Shown piece after piece: positions 1-11,470 of a stretch of DNA of 64,000 nt. The notes under the pieces are model-generated. The model saw only the letters and a program-made list of their open reading frames with translations, was not told the DNA's origin and searched no databases. Origin of the DNA: Protonemura montana (lineage: Eukaryota > Arthropoda > Insecta > Plecoptera > Nemouridae); the NCBI GenBank assembly GCA_947568835.1, contig OX387602.1:5674570-5738569 (forward strand). The letters run 5' to 3'. The first letter of the stretch is position 1, and each line of letters opens with the position of its first letter. Position numbers and translations under genes: made by a program.

Positions 1-3
1 CAG

Positions 4-763
4 TCACACCTTTGTCCAATCCTTTGAGTCTAATTTATAAAATTCGTCAATACTATAAAAACCTTTGCATAATAACAATTCCTTTATAGTGCGTCTAAAC
101 TTAAAAGAATCCGCTATTGAGGCAATATTGTCAGGAAGGCTATTAAACAGTTTAATACCAAGATAAAATACGCTGTCTTTAAAACTATTTAGTCGATGTT
201 TAGGGATACATAGTTTTGAGCAATTTCTGGTTTCATAATGGTGTTCGTCAGAATGTTTATTAAAAAGATGTTTATCTTTAAAAATGCAGGTCAATGATTC
301 AAGGATTAAAACGCTAGGTAAAGTTAAAATGCTTTCCCGAATAAATAAATTTCTACAAGATTTTCTTTTTTTTTGATTGAGTTAAAATTCTAATAGCGTT
401 TTTTTGAAGCTTAAAAACCCTTTTTAAAACCGAGCCAGCACTACCCCAAGCTGTGATCCCATAGGATGCCTTAGAGTGAAAGTAAGCAAAGTATACTTCT
501 CTCAGTTTGGTTTTTGATATCAAATGTCTTAATTTAAAAAGAGCACAGCAAGAAGTTCGTAATTTTTGGCACAGATATTTTTCATGGTGATTCCATTTTA
601 AATGCTCGTCTAAAATAAGGCCTAAGAATTTAGCGTGCGTTCCTGTTTCTATGCGTTGCCCGTCCACTTCAAGGTCATAAGAGAGCATAACAACAAGCAA
701 GTGCATAGCAACAGCATAGCAAGTGTCAAATTTGCCCTGGTGCAAGCCAGTCAAAAATGCCAT
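4..763 (-). mobile_element. Non-LTR retrotransposon remnant: C-terminal part of reverse transcriptase ORF, frameshifted
   Basis: The minus strand translates to the end of a LINE-type reverse transcriptase ORF. The segment at 353-763 carries the post-catalytic 'thumb' signature seen in Jockey/CR1-like elements: a KFLGLILDEHLKW motif, then LRHLISKTKLREVYFAYFHS, SYGITAWG and KLQKNAIRIL. The segment at 4-294 continues as the usual C-terminal tail (HYETRN, PKHRLNSFKDSVFYLGIKLF, SLPDNI) and ends in a stop at 4-6. The two parts lie in different frames; the break falls in the A-homopolymer (T-run near 361-375 on the plus strand), and the second frame stays open through 295-360. The catalytic YxDD region and all upstream domains are absent, so this is a dead 5'-truncated copy. 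The first 20-25 residues (about 690-763) do not look like the family and may lie past the junction. The clade (CR1, Jockey or relative) is not resolved. Confidence 0.85.
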
Positions 764-936
764 GTAAACAAATGATTAATTTAATTAACGATTAATCCTC
801 AACGATTAATTTACTCAACATATTGTTCTTAGTAATGTAAATGTACGCGTTTGCTTAATGTAAGCGTCACTGACAATGTTTATACACATAACATGTATGG
901 AAAAACTGATATATCTAAATAAATAAATAAATAAAA
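764..936 (+). mobile_element. Possible LINE 3' end with (TAAA)n tail
   Basis: An AT-rich stretch without an ORF ends in about five TAAA units at 916-936. Such short tandem tails are the usual 3' terminus of CR1/RTE/Jockey-type LINEs. The tail is on the plus strand while the adjoining reverse-transcriptase remnant is on the minus strand. This fits either a second, independent insertion or a 5'-inverted copy of one element. The assignment is inference from the tail and position; no coding sequence supports it. Confidence 0.35.
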
Positions 937-3866
937 CCATGCTTTTGACGGTTCAAAAAAGCGTTTTCGATGGAAAAGTCATGGCAAGAAGAGAATACAT
1001 TTACGACCTAGCCATGGAAGACTGGATTTCGGTGAATGTCGTGACACATTTGTTAAAGTTGTGTCTCTACGTTTTGGAAAAGTTTGGCTTTGATTTGATA
1101 CCGCAAACGTGAAACTGCGACTTAATTATCACTGAATTAGACATGTGCGTTTACGCAGTTGTGAAACTTTCGCAAATAACTCGAGAGAGAGACCGAGTAC
1201 GAGATTCGGGAATACGCACGCTTTACGTGCGGACGCGTTCGCGTGCGTTTCGGTCGCGAAATGATTTATAATTATTACCCGCGACTCGGGGAGTGTTATG
1301 AGACGAAGAAATGAAGGCGTTTCGCTTATCCAAAGATAAACTGCTCTCCGCCAAGGCGGCCAAGATTGCACCAGTGTTTTTCTTTCTGAAAATTATCTCC
1401 CTAATTTATTTCGAACTGATTGTCCGTTTAGATGTACTTTCTTGTTATTTCGACTCGCGCGACGCAGCCAAGTAATCGTTGTCGACTCCATAATTTCGCA
1501 TGTTCCTCGTTCTCTGATTTCCATTCTTATTCCAGAAATATACATTCCTTTCTCTCTTTTTTTCATAAATCCATTATTCATGGTGAGATAAAAAAAAATC
1601 TCTCGAGAATGGAAGTTTTTATATCGTTTTAATATAAAAGAAGTGGCTGTGTCGACTTCTTTTCATTTGGTTATAATTCTCTTCGGAAAGGATGTTAATA
1701 ATTTGTCTTTCACGGCTCGATACCGACGGCATTTCGCGTTTCTGGCGGAATCTCGCAGCATCCGCGCAGCATTGCCATTTCGCAGATTGTCGGCGAGTGA
1801 TTGACGCATCGTGAGCTCATAAGGTTCACGTTTTCATTCTCTTAAAACTCTCATACCTCAAAAGTTTTTTATCATAATGTAAAATTGAAATTGCGGTCTC
1901 GCGGCTGGCGGCAAACAAGCCCCATCAACAGCCGGAAGAGCCGCGAGAGTCTCCGCCTTGTTAGACGAGCCGGCAATTAATAATCGAACAGAGCTTTTAC
2001 TTGGGATATAAAAATCGTCTGAAAGATTTTAAAATATTAAGTTTTATATCCGTGAAAAACACGTAGCGTTAAGAGTTTATTGATTCCATAGCCGCCAGCC
2101 GCTCTCGGGTTTGTAGGCAGATTTAAACACCAAGCGAAGATTTTACATTTTATATCGCGGGGGTCGAGCCAAAGTTATGGGTTCAATTAAATTAAATTCG
2201 AAAAAAAAATCTGCCGAAGCAACTTTTACAAAGGCATGTGTGTAACTGATAAAGGCCGTGCATGAAGGAATCCCGAACGATGCATTGCATCTGGGTAAAG
2301 AGGGAGGGTATTAAAGTGCAAAGGGGTGGCCGAAAGCTAGGTTAATTAAAAGGGCTGAGTAATTGCTGAAAGTGAACAATAAGCGATTACAAAAGATCTG
2401 ATGGAAGAATTCCTCTTTTCAGATTTATAACACACCATGCAATATATTTCCTTCCACCGTTGCCTGTGCTGCTATACATGCCTGTCTCGTTTCCGAGTCT
2501 TTCAATTAAATGATTGACTTACTCGCATTTTCCCCACCCACATTTTCCCGTTCGGAAAAGCGTTCGGAAAAGCGTGGCTCTGTAAAACGACGGCCACTTC
2601 ACCGCGCGATGCACTTCCATAACTCACTAGTCAGTTGTTTTTTCGCGGGAAATTTCCACGGAAAACAATGAAGTTTTTCTATCTCTATACCTCGGATTGT
2701 GCGTCCCACAAATACAGTATGATCGCTTTATTGCTGGCCGTAGGCTTTAACTCATAAGCATTTATCAAGCGAGGAAAACAATCTCTGCATGGACGTGATA
2801 ACAAACCGTGTCCCCGGGAAGCGTCCTCTTTGCCCACTATCAATTTTCAACTGGTTTTTGACCACCGCACTTCTTTTCAACAAAACATTCCCACAAAATC
2901 ATTCACATCGCTCTCCCAGTGAACCGGCCACCCCAGCCAACATAACCCAACATACCCTGGCGCAATACATGTTCGACTTTTTCCTTCATGGCAAAAAAAA
3001 AACTCTCGTCCATTTTCCCCGTGTACTCCACAAAGACCGAGCGCAAATCGACGTTAAAATTATCAACAATACTCGAGTTGATAATTACCCATCTGTCCGA
3101 TCGCATAATTGAGCCTATTTATCTCGTCATCCAGTTTATAAGAGCTGCTGAAATCATCTGATTGCTCCTTGCCACTCAGCCACCCTCTCCCAATCTCATT
3201 CAGATATTACCACCCTGGAATGGAGTGCTATCGATTCACCCGCAATTTGCCATTCCGTGCAGTACATTAGGCACGATGATAGCGCTTCGCTTGGCTAGCC
3301 AGCTCACCTATTATTGCACCCAGTGCTAGGCCAGCCAGCCAAAGTCCGACCTGCTACTCGACTCCACCGACTCTCAGAATAATGCCGATTATTTCAAATC
3401 GTTCTATTTGACAAGTTTCATAGATGGAGCTTGGAAACCGTTCCTTGCCTTGGTCGTCTTGGATGTACTTGGAATGATTATCGGACCTCTAGGCAGATAT
3501 ATCAGCGGTATATGTCGAGTGATTTTTATTTTTTCCTTACAGCTGACTGCCCTGAATAACGGCATGGGGTTGAAGAAGTGTACGAAGGGTCACCTCGGGA
3601 CGCACAGATCCCACGCTCAATTTAAAGCACACGTTTACCGGGGGGGAAGTATGGCCTCGGGCTCTGATTGGACCAATTTACCAGCGCTGAAACCAGGTCT
3701 GCCTGTCAATGGGGAACTGCACCAATAAAACTAATGCGACAGAGCTTTTTTTCCTCAGCACCACTAACAGGTAACCCGACCTGTTGGCCAATCGACTACG
3801 GCGCTTTCCATCCTACGTTCTGGAGGAGAAGTCACTGTGCTAACCACTTGCAATCTCCTATTTCAG
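937..3866. other. No gene supported; probable upstream intron of the Beat-like gene
   Basis: Only short ORFs without family features occur here, including a 57-codon ATG frame at 939-1112 that I cannot link to anything. The stretch 3668-3866 is open in the same frame as the exon at 3867, but its residues (CQWGTAPIKL, CWPIDYGAF) do not resemble a signal peptide or Beat N-terminus. A splice acceptor with a pyrimidine-rich tract (CTCCTATTTCAG) closes it at 3866. I read this as intron. No convincing promoter or signal-peptide exon was found; a short imperfect duplication (TTCGGAAAAGCG twice) lies near 2552-2577. Confidence 0.5.
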
Positions 3867-4072
3867 GAAGCTGGAGCTTACGTGACGTGGCGATCAGGGT
3901 CCCCGAGGCGGTGGTCACCGGTGACACCGTCAAGCTTGCTTGCGAGTACGACCTTGAAGGGGCCGCCCTCTACACCATCAAGTGGTACTGGGATGACCAG
4001 GAGTTCTACCGTTACGTACCGAAGGAGTCGCCAGCGTACAAGATATTCCCGCTAGAAGGCATCAACGTTGAT
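3867..4072 (+). CDS. beat: Beat-like gene, first visible exon: N-terminal half of Ig domain 1
   Basis: This exon encodes about 68 residues beginning (S)WSLRDVAIRVPEAVVTGDTV, then the first Ig cysteine in KLACEYDLEG, the core tryptophan in YTIKWYWDDQ, and the Beat hallmark EFYRYVPKESPAYKIFPLEG followed by INVD. The order LRDV...C.YDLE...KWY...EFYRY.PKE...FP..G.NVD is diagnostic of the Beaten path family. Family members are secreted or membrane-anchored neuronal Ig proteins that act in motor axon defasciculation and synaptic targeting by binding Sidestep-type receptors. The acceptor is TTTCAG at 3861-3866 with phase 1 entry; the donor is GTAAGT at 4073 in phase 0. GC content and GC-ending codons are far higher than in the flanking sequence. 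The exon encoding the initiator Met and signal peptide is not seen and probably lies upstream of the window. The Beat subgroup (I-VII) cannot be settled by eye. Confidence 0.93.
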
Positions 4073-5115
4073 GTAAGTTCCTTGAACATTGCGCATACGG
4101 TGTGTGTAGGTATGATATGTTTACTTGATGTAAACGCGTGTGCACATGTTTGAACGCTTTCCCTGTGTTATTATGGGTGAGATTCTGGCGCGGGTAGAAT
4201 TGCAATAAAACAATGGATAAGTCAAGCTTCATTTTCTCTTGTTACAATTCAGGTATGAATAAAGTATGCATGTGCACGGGTATTATTGCTATTTGCGTAA
4301 CCAGCTTGCACAGTTAAAGCTCTGCACGTCCGTTTCGTGTGCGCCCTCTCTGTTTTGTGTTTGTCGAGCATTTGATTTGACGGAAATGTAGATGTGAGGA
4401 TAAAAGAAAAGCCACAACATAAGCAGATTACGAGAGAAATGGGCTCACAATTTCATAAACTGCTATCCGCTCTGTGGAAATCAAAACGTAAACGTCATGG
4501 GGGAGAAGCGTGCATTCTTTGGCAAAAGTGTTTAACTTTTGCATTGGTCGAGACGTCAGCGGTGAACGGTGGGGTACGGTAAGCAACCACTGGAAGCTGG
4601 GAAGGAAGTTGAAACTTTTTTGTTTGATGCCTAGGCTACATTAAAAAGTGCTGAATTATGTCGAGAATTTGCCTCCACGAAGGAAACCTCAGGGGATGAA
4701 GAATTACAACAATTTCTAAACTTTCCCTCAAATTCATTCTTTCCTTTTCTTTCGGTGGCGAATAGTTAGCTGACGTAAGCACAGCGAGCGTTCGCGAGTG
4801 GAAAAAAAAACACTTTAATTTTTCGCGAAAACCTAAAGGTATGCTCCGTGATTGTGGAAACAGCTGACGAGCCCTAAATGAGAGTGTAAGGGGGGTTTTT
4901 AACGCAGTCAAATTGAATTCCGGTCGCAGAGAAAGTTTGTTGACGCGACGACACAGCAAATCGGAGCTGGCCAGGACAAAGGGTTTCAAGTTAAACAGAG
5001 ATGCACGTTTACGTTGACAGGAAGAAGAAGACGAAGAAACACTATACACTTGCTCTTCAGCACGAGAGAGTGGGAACTAGAAAGAGGGTGAGAGAGAATG
5101 GTGAGAGGCTGGGGC

Positions 5116-5134
5116 AGAGAGAGAGAGAGAGAGA
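5116..5134. repeat. (AG)n microsatellite
   Basis: An uninterrupted AG dinucleotide run followed by an imperfect GAAAGAGG extension. It lies in the long first visible intron of the Beat-like gene. Confidence 0.9.
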
Positions 5135-8100
5135 AAGAGGCAAGTTTTTAATTAAAGCAGTGCCGACGTTTGTGTGCTTCTCGAGCAAAGGTACATAATC
5201 AGATTTCAAGCTCCTGGAGAGGTAGGTACTGAAACTCTAGTCGCAGGTATCTTTTGCAAAATGGTGGGAAAACTCGTGATTCAAGTCGGCAGCCTGCGTT
5301 TCTGCCAATGAAAATGGTAAATTATGTAATCAGTGAGGTCGGTGTTATGAGGGAGAAATATTTCAATGAAAAATTAAACCCTGTTTTCGCTGTTGTTATT
5401 GCATAATTATACCTAGAGTTAATTACTTATTTACATCATAACCGAGTCATTAACTGAGAGTTACGCGTTTAACGATACTTCATGCTACCTTCTGACAATG
5501 AGGCCGGGAAAACGCACCAACACAGTTTCAGATGTTGGTGTGATTATGAACAAAAAAACAAACAAAAAATAGTTTAATGAATTATTTCCGAGAAACAACT
5601 TGGCAACGTGTGTCAACCTCCAACCCAAATAATACGCACGCATTTGCCCTTTAAAATGCTTTCGTTCGTGTTGAGAAAAATCCATCGTACTCGCCAAACG
5701 AAGAAATTAAAATAAATGTTCTCTGAGCCTGCTTACTTTGAGGGTCTCAGGAGAAATTGATTCGACATAGCTTATTTTTAACAATTTATATATAATTTTC
5801 CAATTCACAAATGTGAAAAACATATGTAAATCGTACACAGAAAAATCAAAGAAAACATCTCTCGAAAGACCGCATTTGCAACCCAAATGAGAATGAGACA
5901 AGGGAATACAAAATAAGATTGCCGAGCTAAAATCGAATTTCACAATTTTCCTCTATAAGAAAAGGCACGGAAGTTGATGAAAAGTGGCCTTTTTTTGTCT
6001 GAAATGTTTAAGCTTTTCATGCACCCAATACGTTTCACTTCCGCAGATTATAGTGTTTATACTAGACTTAACAAACTCCCAATAAGCCAGTAATTAATTT
6101 CTAATAAACCTCGTATGCTAAATTATCTGCGAAACTTTTCATAATATAGTTTAATATCGCTTAATACCGGCAATATTGCAGTTATTAGTGTTCAGGATTT
6201 TCTTCCCTAAGTAGAAGATTAGAACAGTGATTGTGCTGGAAACTATGCCTCGAGTAAAGACACACTCTCGAAAACTATTAAAAGTTGGCAGAACGAGAAG
6301 CTACCCCCTATTACATGCCGTTGAATATATGAGCTGAAAGTGCCGAAGTTGTGGCGCACACAGGAAATATTGTTGTGTATTTACTCATCTCGGCGTGAAC
6401 TAATCCGGCTAGAAGAGCGTTCATTAGAGGGCGTCGCGGCGCCAGGGACGCGTCGGGTCGCCCAAGGCCCCGAGCAAACACCCCTCTCCCCTTTCCGGCA
6501 GCCCCGTCTTTGGAGACGCAAGAACTCGACTGGTTTCCCCGTTCAATGACTTACCAAATGAAGACAAGTTACAACGAGCTTTATTGCACCACATGTCCAA
6601 GCCGCTGCCGGGTTTCGTGGGTGCACAGGTTTCATGAGGTGGGCAACAACCTGGCTAAGCTGCGTTTGCCAAATTACAGAAACGGCAATAATTTCCCCAG
6701 ACCCGGCATCCATATATGCTTGAGATGAAGCCTACAGATATGCCTATAAGTAAAGGACTCAGATTTAATTCCAGCTTAAAACTTTATTCTTCTTAACTTC
6801 AACTTCCATTTTACGCCCAACCGACCTTGTTTTTCGCAAATCTACCTGTAAGAGGCTTAATTATAATTAAAGCAGAATTTCTGGTGGGGGGGGGAGGTAG
6901 GGAATTACCAACGAGTAGAAAGAGGGTGTTGCCAAAATTTAAGTGGTCTCATACTTTTAAATAGGAAATGCAACGAATTCAAAGGGAAGTGTCATTGATT
7001 TTTCTCCGGGAAATCATCTGTCAAATAGTTGTCGGAAAGTTGAGAATTGCCATTGTTCGTTTTCAATCATGCGGCAGCCATCAATCACATCTGCGAGTGA
7101 CGTACCGTGCGATCACATTTTAAAAGAGACAAATGTCAACCTAGAGACGAAGTAAATAGTATTATTCCACTTCTTCAAGAGACCAACGTAGTGTCTTCCG
7201 ATAAGAAAGCAAACAGGAACACGGAAAACAAATCAAACTTAAAATTATATATCCTTTGCTAGTACGAAGAGTAACGACATACGATATAAGCTTGGAAAAA
7301 CATAAGATAGAAAGGAAGATAGGCGAGCTGAGAAGCAAACAAGAAAGTGTTAGTTTATACTGGAACATGTAAAAAAAACACCCCTTGTGTCTACAGATAT
7401 CTTTCAAACTATAATAGGGGCTGTGGGTTCTTTCGTAGCCCCCCCCATCATCTCACCCATCTCTTGCCAAAGTGATTATTTATCGTCACCACGCGCTCGT
7501 GTGAACGATATTCATAATATCATAACTGGGTCTTTACACGAGTGTCATCGCGAAGACTATCAATAACAGTGTGCACGGCTCTCACACGACTATCAAGCTA
7601 GATATTTAGCGTCGAACAACATACTCGCCAGGCGCCTGTTACTCACTGACATTTATTAGATGACGCCATCTTGCCGCTGTCTGGTCAACAGCTATATAAA
7701 GGATTTCTGTTATGAGTTTCGCTCCTGGACACTTATTACCCGAATTTTGTCCGCCATTGTCCCGTTTTACGAGGCCAGATTAGCGCTATGCGACGAGCGC
7801 AGCTTTTCAAGTCAGCGGGAAGGACGCTGTTGGAAGAGCTGGAGAATGGAAACAGAACCATCACGTGCAAAAGCATGTGCCAGTTTTCCTCGTTCATTGA
7901 GTTCTTGTGTCTGTCTGGCCAGTAAAAATAACGTGCGTCGGGCTTTGATTATCAAAACAATCAATTGTTTGATCGCGATGACCCACTTTGGTAAAAGTTG
8001 AGGTTTTAAACAACGTGTTTCTGGAACCCGCCAGCCACGTTTTCTTCGTTTTATTGCACCATCTTTCCCACGCGAAAGGCGTGCTGTTAGCCGCTGGCTT

Positions 8101-9938
8101 CGTTTTATTTCATATTATCTATTGGTAAGTAATTGTTATTATATTCAAAAAATTGCCTCAATGTAAACAATGTTAACAATAGCATGTTTGTACGATAGAA
8201 AACTCCCATCAATCTTAAAAAGTCTTGTTTTTCCTCACGAAAATACAAATCTGAATTTCTATTCAGAAGTGTTTGAAGAGGCTGCAGTATCCCCGGTGGA
8301 GCTCAGCTACTCGTAAAAAGGGCGAGTCGAGGGTGTAAGTCGTTGTCACTCAATCCGACACCGTGGGCGAAAAAAAAAATCGACGCGCCGATGTTTTGTT
8401 TTGGTTTGTTTTTCGGCAGACCCTCATTGTGCACTTAAGCACCTGTTTTTACACCAAAAAACTCCCGAAGACACTCGAAGACATCCGAAAAGACGCGAAT
8501 CGTCAAGCGATTGGCAACTGACGCAGTCAACTCAGGAGATCTTTTCGGAATCGTTTTCTCAGGAGTTTTTAAAATACGCTTCCACTTGTTACGGAAATCG
8601 GGAAAAAATATACGTTACTGTTAAATAATTGCCAAGACACACAGTAAACGAACTTTTTCACATTGGGGAAAATTATTGGTTTGTAGCTCTTTTTTTCTCT
8701 GCTTGCACAGCAAAGAAAGCAATAATATTGAAACGTTCTCACAAATACAACAGAATACATAATACATATATTTCATTCGGACAAGTGGGCATGTTTTAGT
8801 GCCGTTGGCGAGCAAGAAGTGTCACGTGATTCCGTAATCTAGAAACAAAATACTCGAATGACATGTCTGCCGGACGTAGTATGATCGGCAAAGCTTCGAA
8901 ATATACCTACCTAACCGTAAACACATCAGAATTGATGCAAGCCGCGACCAGTAACTGTGATGGATATGGCTGCTGTCGCGCACAGCTATATACTGGCTCA
9001 TCAGCTGATGGAAAACAAAAAAAACCGCCCTGGGGGTTGCTTCAGTAGAAAAAAAAAGTCCTCACTTAAATTTGAACCAAATTACTTTTTCAAAGGTTCA
9101 GTGATATACCAGCATCACAGTTATCTGGAATTGTTTCACGGATACAAACGAATTCCGTACACAGTTGCTCGTCGGCAACAGTTGCAATTTTAATTCCTAG
9201 CGAACGATAAAGAGATGAATATGCATTTCGTTTGGCGAAACGAGGGGGAAGATAATGACTGACAATCACACGGTCGTGAAGCCGGACGCGCGATGCAGCA
9301 GGCAAAGCCGTCAGCTCGCCGGAAGGGGCATAAAAAAAACGCGCGGAATAACATGGTTTTGGTGTTCCATCAAGCTATTACTGGTAATCAATCAGAAAAG
9401 CCATGTTCGTATTCCGTGACCTCCCTATATCAGTATAAATATGAGCCCCCGCACATTGGCTTGGTGCTGTGGGCAGGGAGGCGGAGAAAGGGCGGCTCAC
9501 GGTTCCAGGACGCCGTTCGGGGCGCCATGCAACTCTGTTATAGACGGCGGACGCCTGCCACTCCCGCGAACCCACCACGGCCACCAAGCCGACAACAAAC
9601 ACACCTCAATCCCACCTGAAGCCACTATTGTAATTTCAGCCTACAATAATTAATCACAATTTTGCTATATTTGATGGTTTACCTTCTCCGCAAAGCCGTT
9701 ATTGTGTGCACACACTAACACAAAGCGTGCCACGCGGAGTCGCGGTCACGAGCAGGCGAAGTTGCAAAATGGGTGACAAGATAAATTGACGTTGTCCTGC
9801 ATTCGTATTGTGTGATAACTAAAGATAGATACACCCATGAGGTGGCTGGGTTTACAGCCAGCATCGGACTTTCCAATACAGATTTGCTGCACAGCCTTGG
9901 TAATTGGCAACGTTTTCGGGTTTGGCCGTTTGCTTGTT

Positions 9939-9960
9939 TGTGTGTGTGTGTGTGTGTGTG
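9939..9960. repeat. (TG)11 microsatellite
   Basis: A pure TG dinucleotide run. About 25 bases downstream is GGGCTTCGATAAATAAATAA (9978-9997), which could be the tail of another decayed LINE-like insertion, but no coding or other support is present. Confidence 0.9.
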
Positions 9961-11435
9961 CCTATGTTCAAGTTAAAGGGCTTCGATAAATAAATAAAAT
10001 TCGATTTCGGATAGCGCGCAAGCTCGTCGAGGAAAGCGTTGGAAAGCGTGGAAAGCGTAAACCAGCTTTGCGAAAGCTGGTTGACAACACATGCGGAAAA
10101 TTACAGCCGAGCGTGCGATTTTTTTTTTGTATTATCTTCAAGGGTGTGCAGCTTTTTTACCGCGAGTGCGTTGGCAAGATTGGAATCTTTGAAATTGTTT
10201 GGAACGTGGCACCATCAAATTAAGGTTACTACCATCGCCTTTACGTTTTTATACGAGGCCGCAAAATTGAACTCCGTTCAGCCAACGAGTCCCTAGCGAT
10301 GTTTCACTTAGCTCCGCGTTATAACCACGCATTTCATTTACGTGCAGAATGCGACGTCTACCTCCGGTCTTCCTTGCCACCGCTGCGTGAAGAATGTGCT
10401 CCTCAATCATTGTCACAATACGCGTAGCGTTTACCGTTCAATGAGCGCTGCTGTAGATGAGATATTGTCTCGCCGCGACTGCAAGGTTTCTATTACCATT
10501 AGAATCGCATAACCACAACTCGAGAGCGCACGGTCTCGAGCACAAACAACCCCTAAAACCAGGCATCGTTCTCCGGGCAAGCCCGCCTCGGCGCCTCGCC
10601 GACAGCGTCCTGCCCCTAGCCGGCGTCGGAGTCGGTCTCAGCGTCGGCGACGGCGTCGTCGTTTCCAGCAATGGAGCAATTGACAAAGCAAGGCACGTAC
10701 AAAGAGCTCCCGCGCGCGCGAGAACCCGAGCCAGCTTCTGTGTTACCTATTGTACTTTTGTCGTCAAGTGAATTGCCAAATAAACCCAACAGGACAACTA
10801 GATTACTTTTCTTTCAGCGTATTTCATTCCAAAACTCAATCCCACTTCTAGGGCGCACCGTTCAGGAGCTGGCTAGGAATGAATCATAAGATATCGTAAG
10901 AAATCTTCGTCTTCGCAACGAACATGCTCGGCGTGTGAACGTGGTTGTCAGTTTCTTGTAATACTCCATAAAACCACACGAGGGTGGAGGCGTAGGTGCC
11001 TCACATCACGAGAGGTTGCCTCCATCTTTTCAGTCGTAATTACCAATCATAGAACTGTTTCTCTCCTTGTATCCGACAGCAACATGCCACTTTGCTTTCC
11101 AGTTGAAATTGACTTAACCCAGTGCGCGCGAGAATGCCTTCCAGTCTCTTATTTCTCCTCCATCTCGCTTTCTCTGAACCCTCGTACGTGATCTGCACTC
11201 CACTCTGCAACCCCTTTTGTTTCCGTGTGGCTCTTTTTTCATTCGCCCCAAAGCCACTTGTCACGATTGGGCCAAGACCTGGTGCCTGTTTTTGCTTTCT
11301 TTCTCCCAAAATCTCATTCCTTTTGCCATCTTCTCTTCTCTGTCAAGGAACCCCTTTTCTTCAGCGTCGCAGTCACTTCCCAACACCTCTATTTCATGCG
11401 CCCTAGGTGTTTTATCCCCTCCCCCCTCCCCTCCA

Positions 11436-11470
11436 CCGCCGCCGCCGCCGCCGTCGCCGCCGCCGCCGCC
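11436..11470. repeat. (CCG)n trinucleotide repeat
   Basis: CCG/GCC units with one GTC interruption, preceded by a C-rich tract at 11416-11435. In other frames the run translates to poly-Pro, poly-Arg or poly-Ala, which produces several spurious ORFs on both strands around 11.2-11.8 kb. The tract lies within the long intron. Confidence 0.9.

Noticed and set aside
939-1112. 57-codon ATG ORF just after the LINE-like tail
   Set aside because: It looks somewhat protein-like but matches nothing I recognise, and short ORFs of this size are common by chance.
3408-3728. ORF with a hydrophobic stretch as a candidate signal-peptide exon of the Beat-like gene
   Set aside because: It has no ATG at the right place for a signal peptide and no convincing donor giving the phase needed at 3867.
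3668-3866. In-frame open stretch directly upstream of the first visible Beat exon
   Set aside because: Residues do not resemble Beat proteins or a signal peptide, and a good acceptor lies at the point where family similarity begins.
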